Assembly (NCBI RefSeq): GCF_009765735.1
Contig: NZ_LMUW01000188.1
Coordinates: forward strand, 1-64,000
Reading direction: 5' to 3'
DNA from: Xenophilus sp. L33
GTDB taxonomy: Bacteria; Pseudomonadota; Gammaproteobacteria; Burkholderiales; Burkholderiaceae_C
Length of the DNA stretch: 64,000 bases
The number at the start of each line of letters is the position of its first letter. Position 1 is the stretch's first letter. The position numbers and the translations under genes were made by a program. The notes beneath the pieces were generated by a model. The model did no database searches. It was given only the letters and a program-made list of their open reading frames with translations, and was not told the DNA's origin. Shown in pieces: positions 32,549-41,528 of the stretch.

Positions 32549-35500
32549 ATGACGATGGCGGGATCGACAACTCGCGGCGGCCATTCGCTCGCCCGCTGGG
32601 GTTCGCTGGCATTACTGGCCCTCGCTGGATGCGGCGGCTCCGGCGGCGGCGGCAGCGCGCTCGAGGCTGCGGCAGTGAGCGCGCCTTGCGTCACGGCCTT
32701 CGCTCCCGTACAGACCAGCATGCTGTCCACGATCGGTCTCAGCAGCAAGACCGAGGTTGCCGTCGCGGTGCCGTTGTCGCAGTGCGTGCTCGATGCGCAG
32801 CGCAACCTCACCATCGGCAGCAGCGGCTGCGGCCCGAACGTGGTGATCGACCAGTCTTTCACCGGTGCGTCGGCGCTCGGCAAGATCACCATCGCGGCCG
32901 ACGGCAAGCTGGCCGTGCCGAATTCGTTCGGCTCGCTGGAACTCGACACCACCGGCATCAGTGTGGCGGGCTCGATGTCGATCGGCACCCTGGAGTGCCC
33001 GGTAGGGCGCAACAATCCCGACAGCCACATGACGGTGAAGTTCGTCGGCGCGCCGGTCGCGTCCGGCGGCCCGACTGACATGGGCAGCGGCTCCGACAAG
33101 GGCATCGAGGTGCAGTCCGGCGGCTCGCTGCGCCTGTACGGCACGCGCGGAGTGGCGCCGGCCGGCGTCGACTGGACCTACCTCAGCCAGCCGGCCGGAC
33201 CCGGCAAGTACCAGGCGACCGACCCGAGCATTCGTGCACCGGTACCCGCCGGGGGTGCATCCCTGCTGCACCTGGCAGGCGATGTGCGGTCGGGCGCCGG
33301 CGCCTGGCACAAGGGCGACTGGATCGTGGTCGCCACCACCAGCTTCAGTCCCTTCGAATCCGAATTCGTCCAGATCGATTCGCTCCAACCGGGCTCTGGC
33401 GGCAGTGGCACCGACGTCACGCTGACGCAGCCGTTGAAGCACTACCATTTCGGCGGCGCCGATCCGGGGCCGCCTTCCGATGCCAACTACGGTGCCAGCG
33501 CGACGACCAACTTCGGCATCGACGAACGCGCCGAAGTCGGATTGATCAGCCGCAACATCACCTTCACGGCCGACACGCCGTTCAGCGCGGGCACGGCCGT
33601 CGGCGACCAGAGCAATCATTGGGGTGGCGAGATACGCATCCTGGCCGGCTTCGCCGAGGCCAGCATCCAGGGCGTCGAACTCGAGAAGTTCGGCAAGGCC
33701 CGGCTCGGCAGCTACCCGATCCATTTCCACATGGTCGGTGCGCCCCAGGGCCGTGTCCTGGTCGACAGCAACAGCATCCATCACAGCTACAACAAGTGCA
33801 CCACCTTGCACATGAGCCAGAACATCGCGATCAGCAACAACGTGTGCGCGCGTGCGATCGGGCACCTCTTCTACCAGGAGGCCGCGCAGGAGCAAGGCAC
33901 CAGCTACACCGGCAATCTCGGCATCGGGGCGATGAGCAATTCCTTCGGTATCGATCCGTCGCTCGCCGACGACGTCAAGGCAGCCTATTGGGGCGGCGAC
34001 AACCTGGCGACGGCCAACGGCTACAACGGCCTGAACGTGCCCAACATGGACAATCAGGCCAACCCGGTGCACGGAGCCTGCTACACGGTCGATGCCAACG
34101 GCGGACTGGTCTTCAACAAGCCGACCCCGTGCGCCTCACCGCTGCTCTATGTCGAGCAGGCCACCGGCTTCTGGATCGGCAATCCAGGGACGGTGCTGGT
34201 CGGCAATTCGATCGCGGGCTGCCAGGGCGAAGGCAAGGGCTACTGGTATGCATCGCCCACCGTGGGCTTCCAGAAGCACGAGCCGGTCGGCAATTTTCTC
34301 AACAACCGCGTGCATGGCTGCTTCGACGGCCTCTTCGGCGAGAACGACGAAGGCGTGACGGTGGAACCATTGCGGCCACAGGTCGGTGGCGATCCGAACG
34401 GCCTCAACATCATCGGCCACTTCAAGGGACTGACGGCGACACGGATCCGCAACCGCGGCGTGTGGATGCGACCGCTCTGGTACACGGTCGAGTCCGGTCG
34501 ATTCGCCACCACGCGCGACGCGGTGACGCTGGTCAGCTCCGGCGGCCTCGACGGCAACGCGCCGGGCGTCTGGGCCTTGCTCAAGGATTCGGTACTGGCC
34601 GGCATCAGCATGAACAACGTCGATCGCTGGGGGCCATGCGCCACCAACACGGTCGAAGGTCCGGGCTGCGTCGACTGGAACAAGAACGCGAACGACTTCC
34701 AGGGCAAGGGCTACCAGACGCCACGCTGGAATTCGGCCGGCTACATGATCTATGACGGCCCGGTGCGGATCGCGCACGATCGCTTCGTCAACTATCTCCG
34801 GGACATCTCGCCGTGGCTCACGGTCGCCGACCAGCAATTCCTGAAGTCGTTCAACAAGTATCCGGACGCCTCGGCGAAGGCCTACGAAGGCGATGCCGCG
34901 CTCGGCTGGTTCCAGTCCAACCAGAGCGCCTACCCGACAGCCACGACGAGTCGCGACCTGAGTTTCGACAATGTCGACCTGCGCCACCAGATCTACACCG
35001 ACAAGGTCAATTTGGCGGCGTTCGCGGACGGCGACAAGAACACCGCGATCATCGACCTCGACGGTTCGCTCTCGGGCTTGCGCGTGGCCGACGCGAACGG
35101 GGTCACGGTCCCTGGCGAATACCCGATCTCGCTGAACAACCTGGAGTTCAACCACTCCGGCAATGCGGTGGACGAATGCCTGTCGACCGGACCGCAAGAC
35201 GCGCAGTTCGAGGGCCGGCCCACCTCGATCATGTCGCCCGCCAACATCGCGACGCTCGAATTCGAGGCCGATGCGCCGGAACTGGGCTTCAACGTGCCGC
35301 AATGGCAGGACATGAAGTTCACCAAGGACACCTTCGATGCCGGCGCGCACCAGAGCATGAGCCTGCAGAGCCGCAACGGCCAGTGGATCTGGGAACCCAA
35401 GGTCGCGAGCGGCATGGGCTACACCATCTCGGCCCAGCCCTCGACCTCGCCCTCGGCAGCCGGCAACCCGCCCGTTCTCGGCATGCGCAAGCAGGTACGC

Positions 35501-36643
35501 GTCGGCTTCACCGATGCCGTGAAGTCGAACATGAGTCCGCAGAACCCGTTCTACGTGCGCGTGGGCATCTGCTACTCCAATGCGCAGGGTCGACCGCCGA
35601 GCGGCAACTTCACGATCTCGCGCGGCTACAAGTCATGGGGCGGCAACGGGGTCAACTACAACCTGCCGGAGTTCAGGCCCTTCTTCACGATCCTGGCCAC
35701 GCAGACGACGCCCCAAAGCGCCAGGACCTGCCACAACCTCGACTACGCGGTGCGCGGTCCGATACTCCCCGATCCCGGCAACCCGAACGATGTCGGTGAC
35801 CCGGTCAATCGATGGCTCAACCTCGACCCGCCGGCGCCGAGCACCGGGGGCTGCCCGGCCGCCGGCCTGATGGGTGCGCCGACCGCGGGATGCCCCGCCG
35901 GATCGACCCTCGCGCAAAGCGGTTTCTGCGAGTTTCCCGGCAGCGAGCTGACGCCGGCGGGCGGTCTTTCCGCCATCAGCAATGCGGATGGCACGCCGGT
36001 CGATCCGAACAAGTATTTCTATGACTCGACCACCGGCATGCTGTTCTTCTATGTCCAGCAGACTGCGCCCAATGCGCATGGGGCCGCGCCGCTCGGCGCT
36101 TGCCACACGCCGGCACAGTCGGGCGACGATCCTGCCTGCCCTGACGCCAACGACCTGGACACCTACTACGGCTGCCCGGCGCAAGGCTGCAGCAACTATT
36201 CGGTGGTGCTCAACGATCCGGACTACACGCCGGGGCCTTCGGTCTGCGACGCGCTCGCCGGCGGCGACATCTATTCGAAGCCGGGCTACACCCTGACCGA
36301 ACCCGTGCAGACGAACCGTCTGGCGGCCGCAGGCAGCGGCGGCGCGTTCGTGGAGCCGGTACTGACGGCTTCCCCCGTGTCGCCCTACCAGCATTGGGTG
36401 CCGATGCAGCAACCCGTCTGCGACGGCGCACCCGTCGACGCGGTCGCCGGTCCGACGGCCGATGCCGGCCATGCGCTCGTTGCGAGACCGCAGGCACTCG
36501 GCCCGGTGCGTCGCCAGCGCGACGACCTCTTCACCCGGGTGAGCGCGTTGGTGCGCGATCCGTTCGCGAGCTTCCACAGCCAGCACGCGCACGACATCGA
36601 TTCGTCGATGCTCTCGCAGATCTGCACCGCGCGCGGCGGATAG
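32549..36643 (+). CDS. Large lipoprotein of the CEMIP/TMEM2-like (G8 and parallel beta-helix) type
   Basis: Protein of 1364 residues with a lipobox (LAGC, Cys28) and a Gly/Ser tether. Residues of about 90-310 contain a G8-like region: GSLRLYGTRG, then AWHKGDWIVVATTSFSP, which in animal CEMIP corresponds to the W-GD-IVIAST segment. Next is a right-handed beta-helix core with GVELEKFGKARLGSYPIHFHM (Tyr389 to His394) and IHHSYNKCTTLHMSQNIAISNNV, again as in CEMIP. The last 300 residues are Pro/Gly/Cys-rich with several CP pairs. It is probably surface or periplasm exposed and may bind or cleave a polysaccharide; animal relatives act on hyaluronan. Confidence 0.85.
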   Translation: MTMAGSTTRGGHSLARWGSLALLALAGCGGSGGGGSALEAAAVSAPCVTAFAPVQTSMLSTIGLSSKTEVAVAVPLSQCVLDAQRNLTIGSSGCGPNVVIDQSFTGASALGKITIAADGKLAVPNSFGSLELDTTGISVAGSMSIGTLECPVGRNNPDSHMTVKFVGAPVASGGPTDMGSGSDKGIEVQSGGSLRLYGTRGVAPAGVDWTYLSQPAGPGKYQATDPSIRAPVPAGGASLLHLAGDVRSGAGAWHKGDWIVVATTSFSPFESEFVQIDSLQPGSGGSGTDVTLTQPLKHYHFGGADPGPPSDANYGASATTNFGIDERAEVGLISRNITFTADTPFSAGTAVGDQSNHWGGEIRILAGFAEASIQGVELEKFGKARLGSYPIHFHMVGAPQGRVLVDSNSIHHSYNKCTTLHMSQNIAISNNVCARAIGHLFYQEAAQEQGTSYTGNLGIGAMSNSFGIDPSLADDVKAAYWGGDNLATANGYNGLNVPNMDNQANPVHGACYTVDANGGLVFNKPTPCASPLLYVEQATGFWIGNPGTVLVGNSIAGCQGEGKGYWYASPTVGFQKHEPVGNFLNNRVHGCFDGLFGENDEGVTVEPLRPQVGGDPNGLNIIGHFKGLTATRIRNRGVWMRPLWYTVESGRFATTRDAVTLVSSGGLDGNAPGVWALLKDSVLAGISMNNVDRWGPCATNTVEGPGCVDWNKNANDFQGKGYQTPRWNSAGYMIYDGPVRIAHDRFVNYLRDISPWLTVADQQFLKSFNKYPDASAKAYEGDAALGWFQSNQSAYPTATTSRDLSFDNVDLRHQIYTDKVNLAAFADGDKNTAIIDLDGSLSGLRVADANGVTVPGEYPISLNNLEFNHSGNAVDECLSTGPQDAQFEGRPTSIMSPANIATLEFEADAPELGFNVPQWQDMKFTKDTFDAGAHQSMSLQSRNGQWIWEPKVASGMGYTISAQPSTSPSAAGNPPVLGMRKQVRVGFTDAVKSNMSPQNPFYVRVGICYSNAQGRPPSGNFTISRGYKSWGGNGVNYNLPEFRPFFTILATQTTPQSARTCHNLDYAVRGPILPDPGNPNDVGDPVNRWLNLDPPAPSTGGCPAAGLMGAPTAGCPAGSTLAQSGFCEFPGSELTPAGGLSAISNADGTPVDPNKYFYDSTTGMLFFYVQQTAPNAHGAAPLGACHTPAQSGDDPACPDANDLDTYYGCPAQGCSNYSVVLNDPDYTPGPSVCDALAGGDIYSKPGYTLTEPVQTNRLAAAGSGGAFVEPVLTASPVSPYQHWVPMQQPVCDGAPVDAVAGPTADAGHALVARPQALGPVRRQRDDLFTRVSALVRDPFASFHSQHAHDIDSSMLSQICTARGG

Positions 36644-36656
36644 GCCCGCCGCCGGC

Positions 36657-37409
36657 TCAGTCCGCCAACGTCGACCCCACCGGCCAGCCGCCCGAGAAGT
36701 CGATCACCGACCCGGTGAGGAAGCTTCCCTTCATGGTCGCCAGGTAGACGATCAGCTCGCCGATCTCTTCCGGCCGCGCCAGCCGGCCGGCCGGCACGAC
36801 GTGTTCGACGAAGGCACGGCCCCGAGCGTCGTCGACGAAGCGCGCACGCGGATAGTAGGTCTCGCTGTAGAGGTAGTTGGGCGCGACCGCGTTCACCGGA
36901 ATGCCGGACGACGCCAATTCGAGACTCAATGACTTGACCAGCGCATTCGCCGCCGACCGCGCCATGTCCGGTATCGCGCCGCCCGGCAATGGCAGCCGCG
37001 TGCGGTTGGACGTGACCATCACCACCCGCGAGCCGCGCGATGCCTTCAGCTTCGGAATCGCGGCCCGCGCCAGCTCGAAGGGAAAGAGCACGAGGCGGTC
37101 CAGCGTCGCCTGCAGGTCCTTCGAGTCGGCCTGCTCGATCGGGCCGTGGATCGGCCTGTAGGCGTCGTTGCTCACCAGCACCACGAGCCGCTGACCCACC
37201 GACCAGGCCGCCTCGACGACGGCCGCCGGCGACTGCTCGGCCAGCGCGAGCATCCCGGGATTGGCATCGCGCCAGGCCTGCCGCGCCTCGTCGGCGGCGA
37301 AGGCGACGTCGTGCGCGACGACCTGGAAGCCCGCTGCCTTCAGCGCGACCCCCGCCGGCGGCCCCGCGAATTCGAGGACGTTCGTGACGAGGGCGATCGG
37401 TGCGGACAT
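36657..37409 (-). CDS. Halohydrin-dehalogenase-like short-chain reductase lacking the catalytic Tyr
   Basis: Protein of 250 residues. It starts ALVTNVLEFAGPPAG, lacking the glycine-rich cofactor motif of ordinary SDRs, and has VLVSNDAYRP, VAPNYLYSETYYP and TGSVIDFSGGWP, which follow halohydrin dehalogenase HheC along its length as I recall that sequence. HheC uses Ser132, Tyr145 and Arg149. By the same spacing Ser134 and Arg151 are kept here, but the tyrosine position is Pro147. It may therefore not open epoxides by the HheC mechanism. The gene precedes no obvious halide-handling gene; glucarate dehydratase is 17 bases upstream in the same direction. Confidence 0.8.
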   Translation of the reverse strand: MSAPIALVTNVLEFAGPPAGVALKAAGFQVVAHDVAFAADEARQAWRDANPGMLALAEQSPAAVVEAAWSVGQRLVVLVSNDAYRPIHGPIEQADSKDLQATLDRLVLFPFELARAAIPKLKASRGSRVVMVTSNRTRLPLPGGAIPDMARSAANALVKSLSLELASSGIPVNAVAPNYLYSETYYPRARFVDDARGRAFVEHVVPAGRLARPEEIGELIVYLATMKGSFLTGSVIDFSGGWPVGSTLAD

Positions 37410-37426
37410 GGGGTTTCCTTCCGGCT

Positions 37427-38764
37427 TCAACGGTCGAAGGCCGGCCGCTTCGGATCGAAGGCCCAGCCCGGCATCAGCGCCTGCATCGCGATCGAATCGT
37501 CGCGCGCGCCCAGGCCGTGGCGGCGGTAAAGCTGGTGCGCCTTCTCGACCTCGGCCATGTCGAGTTCGATGCCCAACCCGGGCTTCTTCGGCAGCTCGAC
37601 ATGGCCGCCGACGATGCGAAGCGGCTCCTTCGTCAGCCGCTGGCCGTCCTGCCAGATCCAGTGCGTGTCGATCGCGGTGACCCGGCCGGGTGCGGCCGCG
37701 CCGACGTGCGTGAACATCGCCAGCGAGACGTCGAAATGGTTGTTCGAATGCGAACCCCAGACGAGGCCCATGTCGCGGCAGGTCTGGGCCACGCGCACCG
37801 ATCCGGCCATGGTCCAGAAGTGCGGGTCGGCCAGCGGGATGTCGACCGCCTGCAGCGCCAGCGCATGCGACAGCTGCCGCCAATCGGTGGCGACCATGTT
37901 GGTGGCGGTCGCGAGTCCGGTGGCGCGGCGGAACTCGGCCATCACCTCGCGGCCCGAGAAGCCGTCCTCGGCGCCGCAGGGGTCCTCGGCATAGGCGAGC
38001 ACACCGCGCAGGTCGCGCAGCAACCGGATCGCGTCCTTCAGCAGCCAGCCGCCGTTCGGGTCCAGCGTGACCCGTGCCCCGGGGAAGCGCTCGTGCAGCG
38101 CGACGACGGCCTCCACCTCTTCCTCGCCACGCAGCACGCCGCCCTTGAGCTTGAAGTCGTCGAAACCGTATTTGTCGCGCGCCGCCTCGGCCAGGCGGAC
38201 GATGGCTTCGGTGGTCATCGCCGGCTCGTGGCGCAGGCGCGACCAGTCGTCGCCGGCATCCGGTGCGTCGACGTAGGGCAGGCCGGTCTTCGCCTTGTCG
38301 CCCACGTAGAAGAGGTAGCCGAGCATCTCGACCGACTCGCGCTGCGTGCCTTCGCCGAGCAAGGCGGCCACCGGCACCTCCAGGTGCTGGCCCAGGAGGT
38401 CGAGCAGCGCCGACTCGATGGCGGTCACCGCATGGATGGTGGTGCGCAGGTCGTAGGTCTGCAGTCCGCGGCCGCCGCTGTCGCGGTCGGCGAAGCGCTG
38501 GTGCACCGTCTGCAGCACGCGCTGGTGCGCGCCCAGCGGCTGGCCGATCACCAGCGGCGCGGCGTCCTCGAGCGTCTGGCGGATCTTCTCGCCGCCCGGG
38601 ACTTCGCCGACGCCGGTGCGGCCGGCGTTGTCGGTCACGAGCAGCAGGTTGCGGGTGAAGAAGGGCCCGTGGGCGCCGCTCAGGTTGAGCAGCATGCTGT
38701 CGCGGCCGGCGACCGGAATCACGCGCAGCGCGGTGACGACGGGTGTGGAGGATGCGGGCGTCAT
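37427..38764 (-). CDS. gudD: Glucarate dehydratase
   Basis: Protein of 445 residues of the enolase superfamily, mandelate-racemase subgroup. Glucarate-dehydratase signatures are VGEVPGGEKIRQTLEDA, FKLKGGV (catalytic lysine), TLDPNGGW and EDPCGAEDGFSGREVMAEF, ATNMVATDW and GSHSNNHFDVSLAM (catalytic His and Asp). It dehydrates D-glucarate to 5-keto-4-deoxyglucarate in sugar-acid catabolism. It shares a minus-strand unit with the HheC-like gene, and is divergent (67 bases) from an SDR gene. No garD, transporter or 5-keto-4-deoxyglucarate aldolase gene is seen nearby. Confidence 0.95.
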   Translation of the reverse strand: MTPASSTPVVTALRVIPVAGRDSMLLNLSGAHGPFFTRNLLLVTDNAGRTGVGEVPGGEKIRQTLEDAAPLVIGQPLGAHQRVLQTVHQRFADRDSGGRGLQTYDLRTTIHAVTAIESALLDLLGQHLEVPVAALLGEGTQRESVEMLGYLFYVGDKAKTGLPYVDAPDAGDDWSRLRHEPAMTTEAIVRLAEAARDKYGFDDFKLKGGVLRGEEEVEAVVALHERFPGARVTLDPNGGWLLKDAIRLLRDLRGVLAYAEDPCGAEDGFSGREVMAEFRRATGLATATNMVATDWRQLSHALALQAVDIPLADPHFWTMAGSVRVAQTCRDMGLVWGSHSNNHFDVSLAMFTHVGAAAPGRVTAIDTHWIWQDGQRLTKEPLRIVGGHVELPKKPGLGIELDMAEVEKAHQLYRRHGLGARDDSIAMQALMPGWAFDPKRPAFDR

Positions 38765-38831
38765 TGCGTCATTTGATCGGATTTCACGGCCCGCAGCAGA
38801 ATGGCGGCCTCATCCACAGTGGAGACATGCA

Positions 38832-39638
38832 ATGACAGAACGCAAGGTGGCCCTCGTGACCGGTTCCGCGACCGGCGTCGGCGCAGCGACCGCACTCGGC
38901 CTGGCGAAGAAGGGCTACGACCTCGTCATCAACTATTCGCGCAGCGAGGCCGAGGCGAAGGCGTCCGAGGCGGCCTGCCGCGAGGCCGGCGCCGACGTGC
39001 TGCTGTTCCGGGCCGACGTGTCCGACGACGCCGCCTGCCGCGCCATGGTCGACGCCACCATGGCGCGCTGGCAGCGCATCGACGCGCTGGTCAACAACGC
39101 CGGCATCACCTCCTTCGCCGGCACCTCCAACTGGGACGCGATCGACGCATCGACCTTCCACGGGATCATGGACGTCAACGTGATCGGCATGTTCCAGATG
39201 GTGCGCGCCTGCGTGCCGCACCTGAAGGCGAGCGAAGGCTCGATCGTCAACGTGTCGTCCATCGCCGGATCGCTCGGCATCGGCTCGTCGCTGGCCTACA
39301 TCGCCTCCAAGGGCGCGATCAACGCGCTCACGCTGCACCTGGCGCGTTCGCTGGCACCGGCCGTGCGCGTGAACGCGGTCTGCCCCGGCATGATCACCAC
39401 GCGCTGGTTCGTCGACGGTGTCGGCGAGGAGAACTTCCAGAAGCTCAAGGCACAGTACGAACAGACCGTGCCGCTCGGACGGGCCTGCACCGCCGAAGAC
39501 GTCGCCGACGCCATCCTCTGGCTGGTCGACGGCGCCCGGACCGTCACGGGCGAGCTGATCCTGCTGGATTCGGGCATGCATCTGGGGCGCGGGCCGAGGG
39601 TCGGCGGAGGCGGCACGGCCTCGCCGACGCAGCGATAG
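38832..39638 (+). CDS. Short-chain dehydrogenase/reductase
   Basis: Protein of 268 residues, a classical SDR: cofactor loop TGSATGVGAATAL (11-23), NNAG (about 89-92), catalytic Ser in VNVSSIAGS, and YIASK with the Tyr and Lys. NADPH preference is suggested by the basic/polar residues after the second strand (INYSRSEAE). Start ATG 38832 is next to GGAGACATGCA. It is divergent from gudD and 32 bases upstream of a dienelactone hydrolase gene; it probably oxidises a hydroxy compound of the same sugar or aromatic pathway, which is inference. Confidence 0.9.
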   Translation: MTERKVALVTGSATGVGAATALGLAKKGYDLVINYSRSEAEAKASEAACREAGADVLLFRADVSDDAACRAMVDATMARWQRIDALVNNAGITSFAGTSNWDAIDASTFHGIMDVNVIGMFQMVRACVPHLKASEGSIVNVSSIAGSLGIGSSLAYIASKGAINALTLHLARSLAPAVRVNAVCPGMITTRWFVDGVGEENFQKLKAQYEQTVPLGRACTAEDVADAILWLVDGARTVTGELILLDSGMHLGRGPRVGGGGTASPTQR

Positions 39639-39670
39639 ACTGCGCTCGCATCACACCCACCAGGACCCCC

Positions 39671-40411
39671 ATGCCCACCGAAAAGACCACGATCCCCACC
39701 CGCGACGGCAGCTGCCCCGCCCAGGTCATGACGCCTTCGGGCGCGGGCCCGTGGCCTGCGGTCATCCTGTATGCCGACGCCGGCGGCATCCGCCCGGTGG
39801 TGACCGAGATGGCGCAGCGCCTGGCCGAAGCGGGCTACGTGGTGCTGCTGCCCGATCTCTTCCACCGGCACGGCCCCTACGGCCCGCTGGTGCCCAAGGA
39901 AGTGTTCAAGGGCGACTGGCGGGCGATCCTCGGGCCGCTGATGGCGACCACCGGGAACGACAAGGCCGCGGAGGACACCGAGGCCTTTCTCGCCTGCCTC
40001 GACGCCCGCGGCGACGTCGCGGGCCGCAAGGTCGGTGCGGTCGGCTTCTGCATGGGCGGCGGCATGACGCTCGCGGCCGCCGCCACCTATCCGGAGCGCT
40101 TCGCCGCGGCCATCAGCTTCCACGGCGGCAATCTCGCGACCGATGCGCCGACCAGCCCGCACCGGCTCGTGGCCGGCCTGAAGGCCGAGGTCTACGTGGC
40201 CGCCGCCGACAACGACGGCAGCTATCCGCCCGCCATGGCCGAGCGCCTGGAGAAGAGCCTGGCCGATGCCGGCGTGCGCTTCAGCGCCGAGACCTACACG
40301 GGCGCGGCGCACGGCTGGATGCTGCCGGACTTCCCGGTCTACGACGAAGCCGCCGCCGAACGCGGTTGGGCCGCCATGCTCGCCTTGTTCGGGCGCACGC
40401 TGCCGGCCTGA
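39671..40411 (+). CDS. Dienelactone hydrolase family protein
   Basis: Protein of 246 residues with the dienelactone hydrolase fold: VILYADAGGIRPVVTEMAQRLAEAGYVVLLPDLF, nucleophile Cys in GAVGFCMGGGM, an Asp in AAADNDGSYP and His in GAAHGWMLPDFP. The Cys nucleophile (instead of Ser) is typical of true dienelactone hydrolases that open lactones in chloro-aromatic or related catabolism. Its stop abuts the end of the convergent VOC gene with no spacer. It follows the SDR gene at a distance of 32 bases and is probably co-transcribed with it. Confidence 0.9.
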   Translation: MPTEKTTIPTRDGSCPAQVMTPSGAGPWPAVILYADAGGIRPVVTEMAQRLAEAGYVVLLPDLFHRHGPYGPLVPKEVFKGDWRAILGPLMATTGNDKAAEDTEAFLACLDARGDVAGRKVGAVGFCMGGGMTLAAAATYPERFAAAISFHGGNLATDAPTSPHRLVAGLKAEVYVAAADNDGSYPPAMAERLEKSLADAGVRFSAETYTGAAHGWMLPDFPVYDEAAAERGWAAMLALFGRTLPA

Positions 40412-41362
40412 TCAGCCCGGAGCGTGTTCGTGATTGACGACGAAGTCCTCGGGCACCGCCGGCCCCCAGGCGTAGAAGGAGTCGTCGCCCGGATGGTCCG
40501 CCGACGGCCAGGTCTCGCCCGGCTTCACGAAGTCGATGTCGAAGGAATATTCGGCGAAGCTGCCCCACGGATCGCGCACGTAGCGGAAGTAGTTCGAGCC
40601 CAGCACGTGCCGGCCGACGCCCCAGCCCTGCGGACAGCCGGCGTCCATCATCTGCTGCATGCCGAGGCCGACCGCGTCGATCGACGGCACGCACCAGCTG
40701 CTGTGGTGCAGGCCGCCGCCCTCCGACCTGGCCAGCGCCAGCAGGTGATGGTCGCTGCCGTGCGGTGAGTGCAGGAAGGCGATGATCGAGCCGGAGCTGT
40801 CGGACAGCCGCAGGCCCAGCACCTCCTCGTAGAAGCGCCGCGCCGCATCGACGTCGGCGCTGAACAGCAGCAGGTGCGAGAGATAGAGCGGCCGCACCGG
40901 CTGCAGCTTGCGCCGGCCCGGCGAGCGGCCGGCGTTGCCGCCTTCGGGCGGGAACTCGCGGGGCGAGGGCCGCGAGGGCGACGACTTGCCGGCCACGCGC
41001 AACTGCAGCGGCAGGCCGTCCGGACCTTCGATCCACAGGCCGACGGCTTCCGCGCCTTCGGGCGGCGCGATGCGTGCGATCCCGCGCTCGGCCAGGCGCC
41101 GCTCGAAGCGCGCTTCGTCCGCCGCATGAATGCCCAGGCTGAGCCAGCGCAACCGCTTGCGGCTGCCGCCCTGCAACACGCGCGCCCAGCGGTGCGAATG
41201 GCCGTGGGTGTGGAGCGCGAGCGCGCCGTCCTCGTCGCGCACATCGAGGCCGAAGCTCTCGTAGAAGTGCCTCGCCGCATCGAGCGCCGGCACGCTGAAG
41301 ACGAATTCGTCGATCGAGTGAACCGCGAGCAGCGGCTCCGCTTCCGGTTGGTTTGCTGTCAT
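40412..41362 (-). CDS. Two-domain VOC (extradiol-dioxygenase-like) protein with a repeat-derived linker
   Basis: Protein of 316 residues with two vicinal-oxygen-chelate domains (about 14-124 and 158-280). The second domain carries the metal triad His163 (LSHLLLF), His219 or His220 (GGLHHSSW) and Glu271 (FAEYSFD), as in type I extradiol dioxygenases; the first lacks a full triad. Between them lies a 27-residue Ser/Pro/Arg/Gly-rich stretch (126-152) that fits no VOC domain and is encoded by DNA with a CCGCC-TTCG-GGCGG dyad (40938-40951). The enzyme may cleave a catechol or isomerise a related compound. Confidence 0.85.
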   Translation of the reverse strand: MTANQPEAEPLLAVHSIDEFVFSVPALDAARHFYESFGLDVRDEDGALALHTHGHSHRWARVLQGGSRKRLRWLSLGIHAADEARFERRLAERGIARIAPPEGAEAVGLWIEGPDGLPLQLRVAGKSSPSRPSPREFPPEGGNAGRSPGRRKLQPVRPLYLSHLLLFSADVDAARRFYEEVLGLRLSDSSGSIIAFLHSPHGSDHHLLALARSEGGGLHHSSWCVPSIDAVGLGMQQMMDAGCPQGWGVGRHVLGSNYFRYVRDPWGSFAEYSFDIDFVKPGETWPSADHPGDDSFYAWGPAVPEDFVVNHEHAPG

Positions 41363-41528
41363 GTCTCCGCCTCCGTCTGATTCGGGGCCTCCGCCGCCCG
41401 CGGCGACCGCGGCCTGGGAGGACGAAACGAATTTCGCGACCGGCAAGATCTTAGCGACCGCGCCGAGCCGCTGTCTTGATGGCCGCCATCAGCCGTGATA
41501 GCGTGCCGCCGAACCACAAGGAGCGAGG

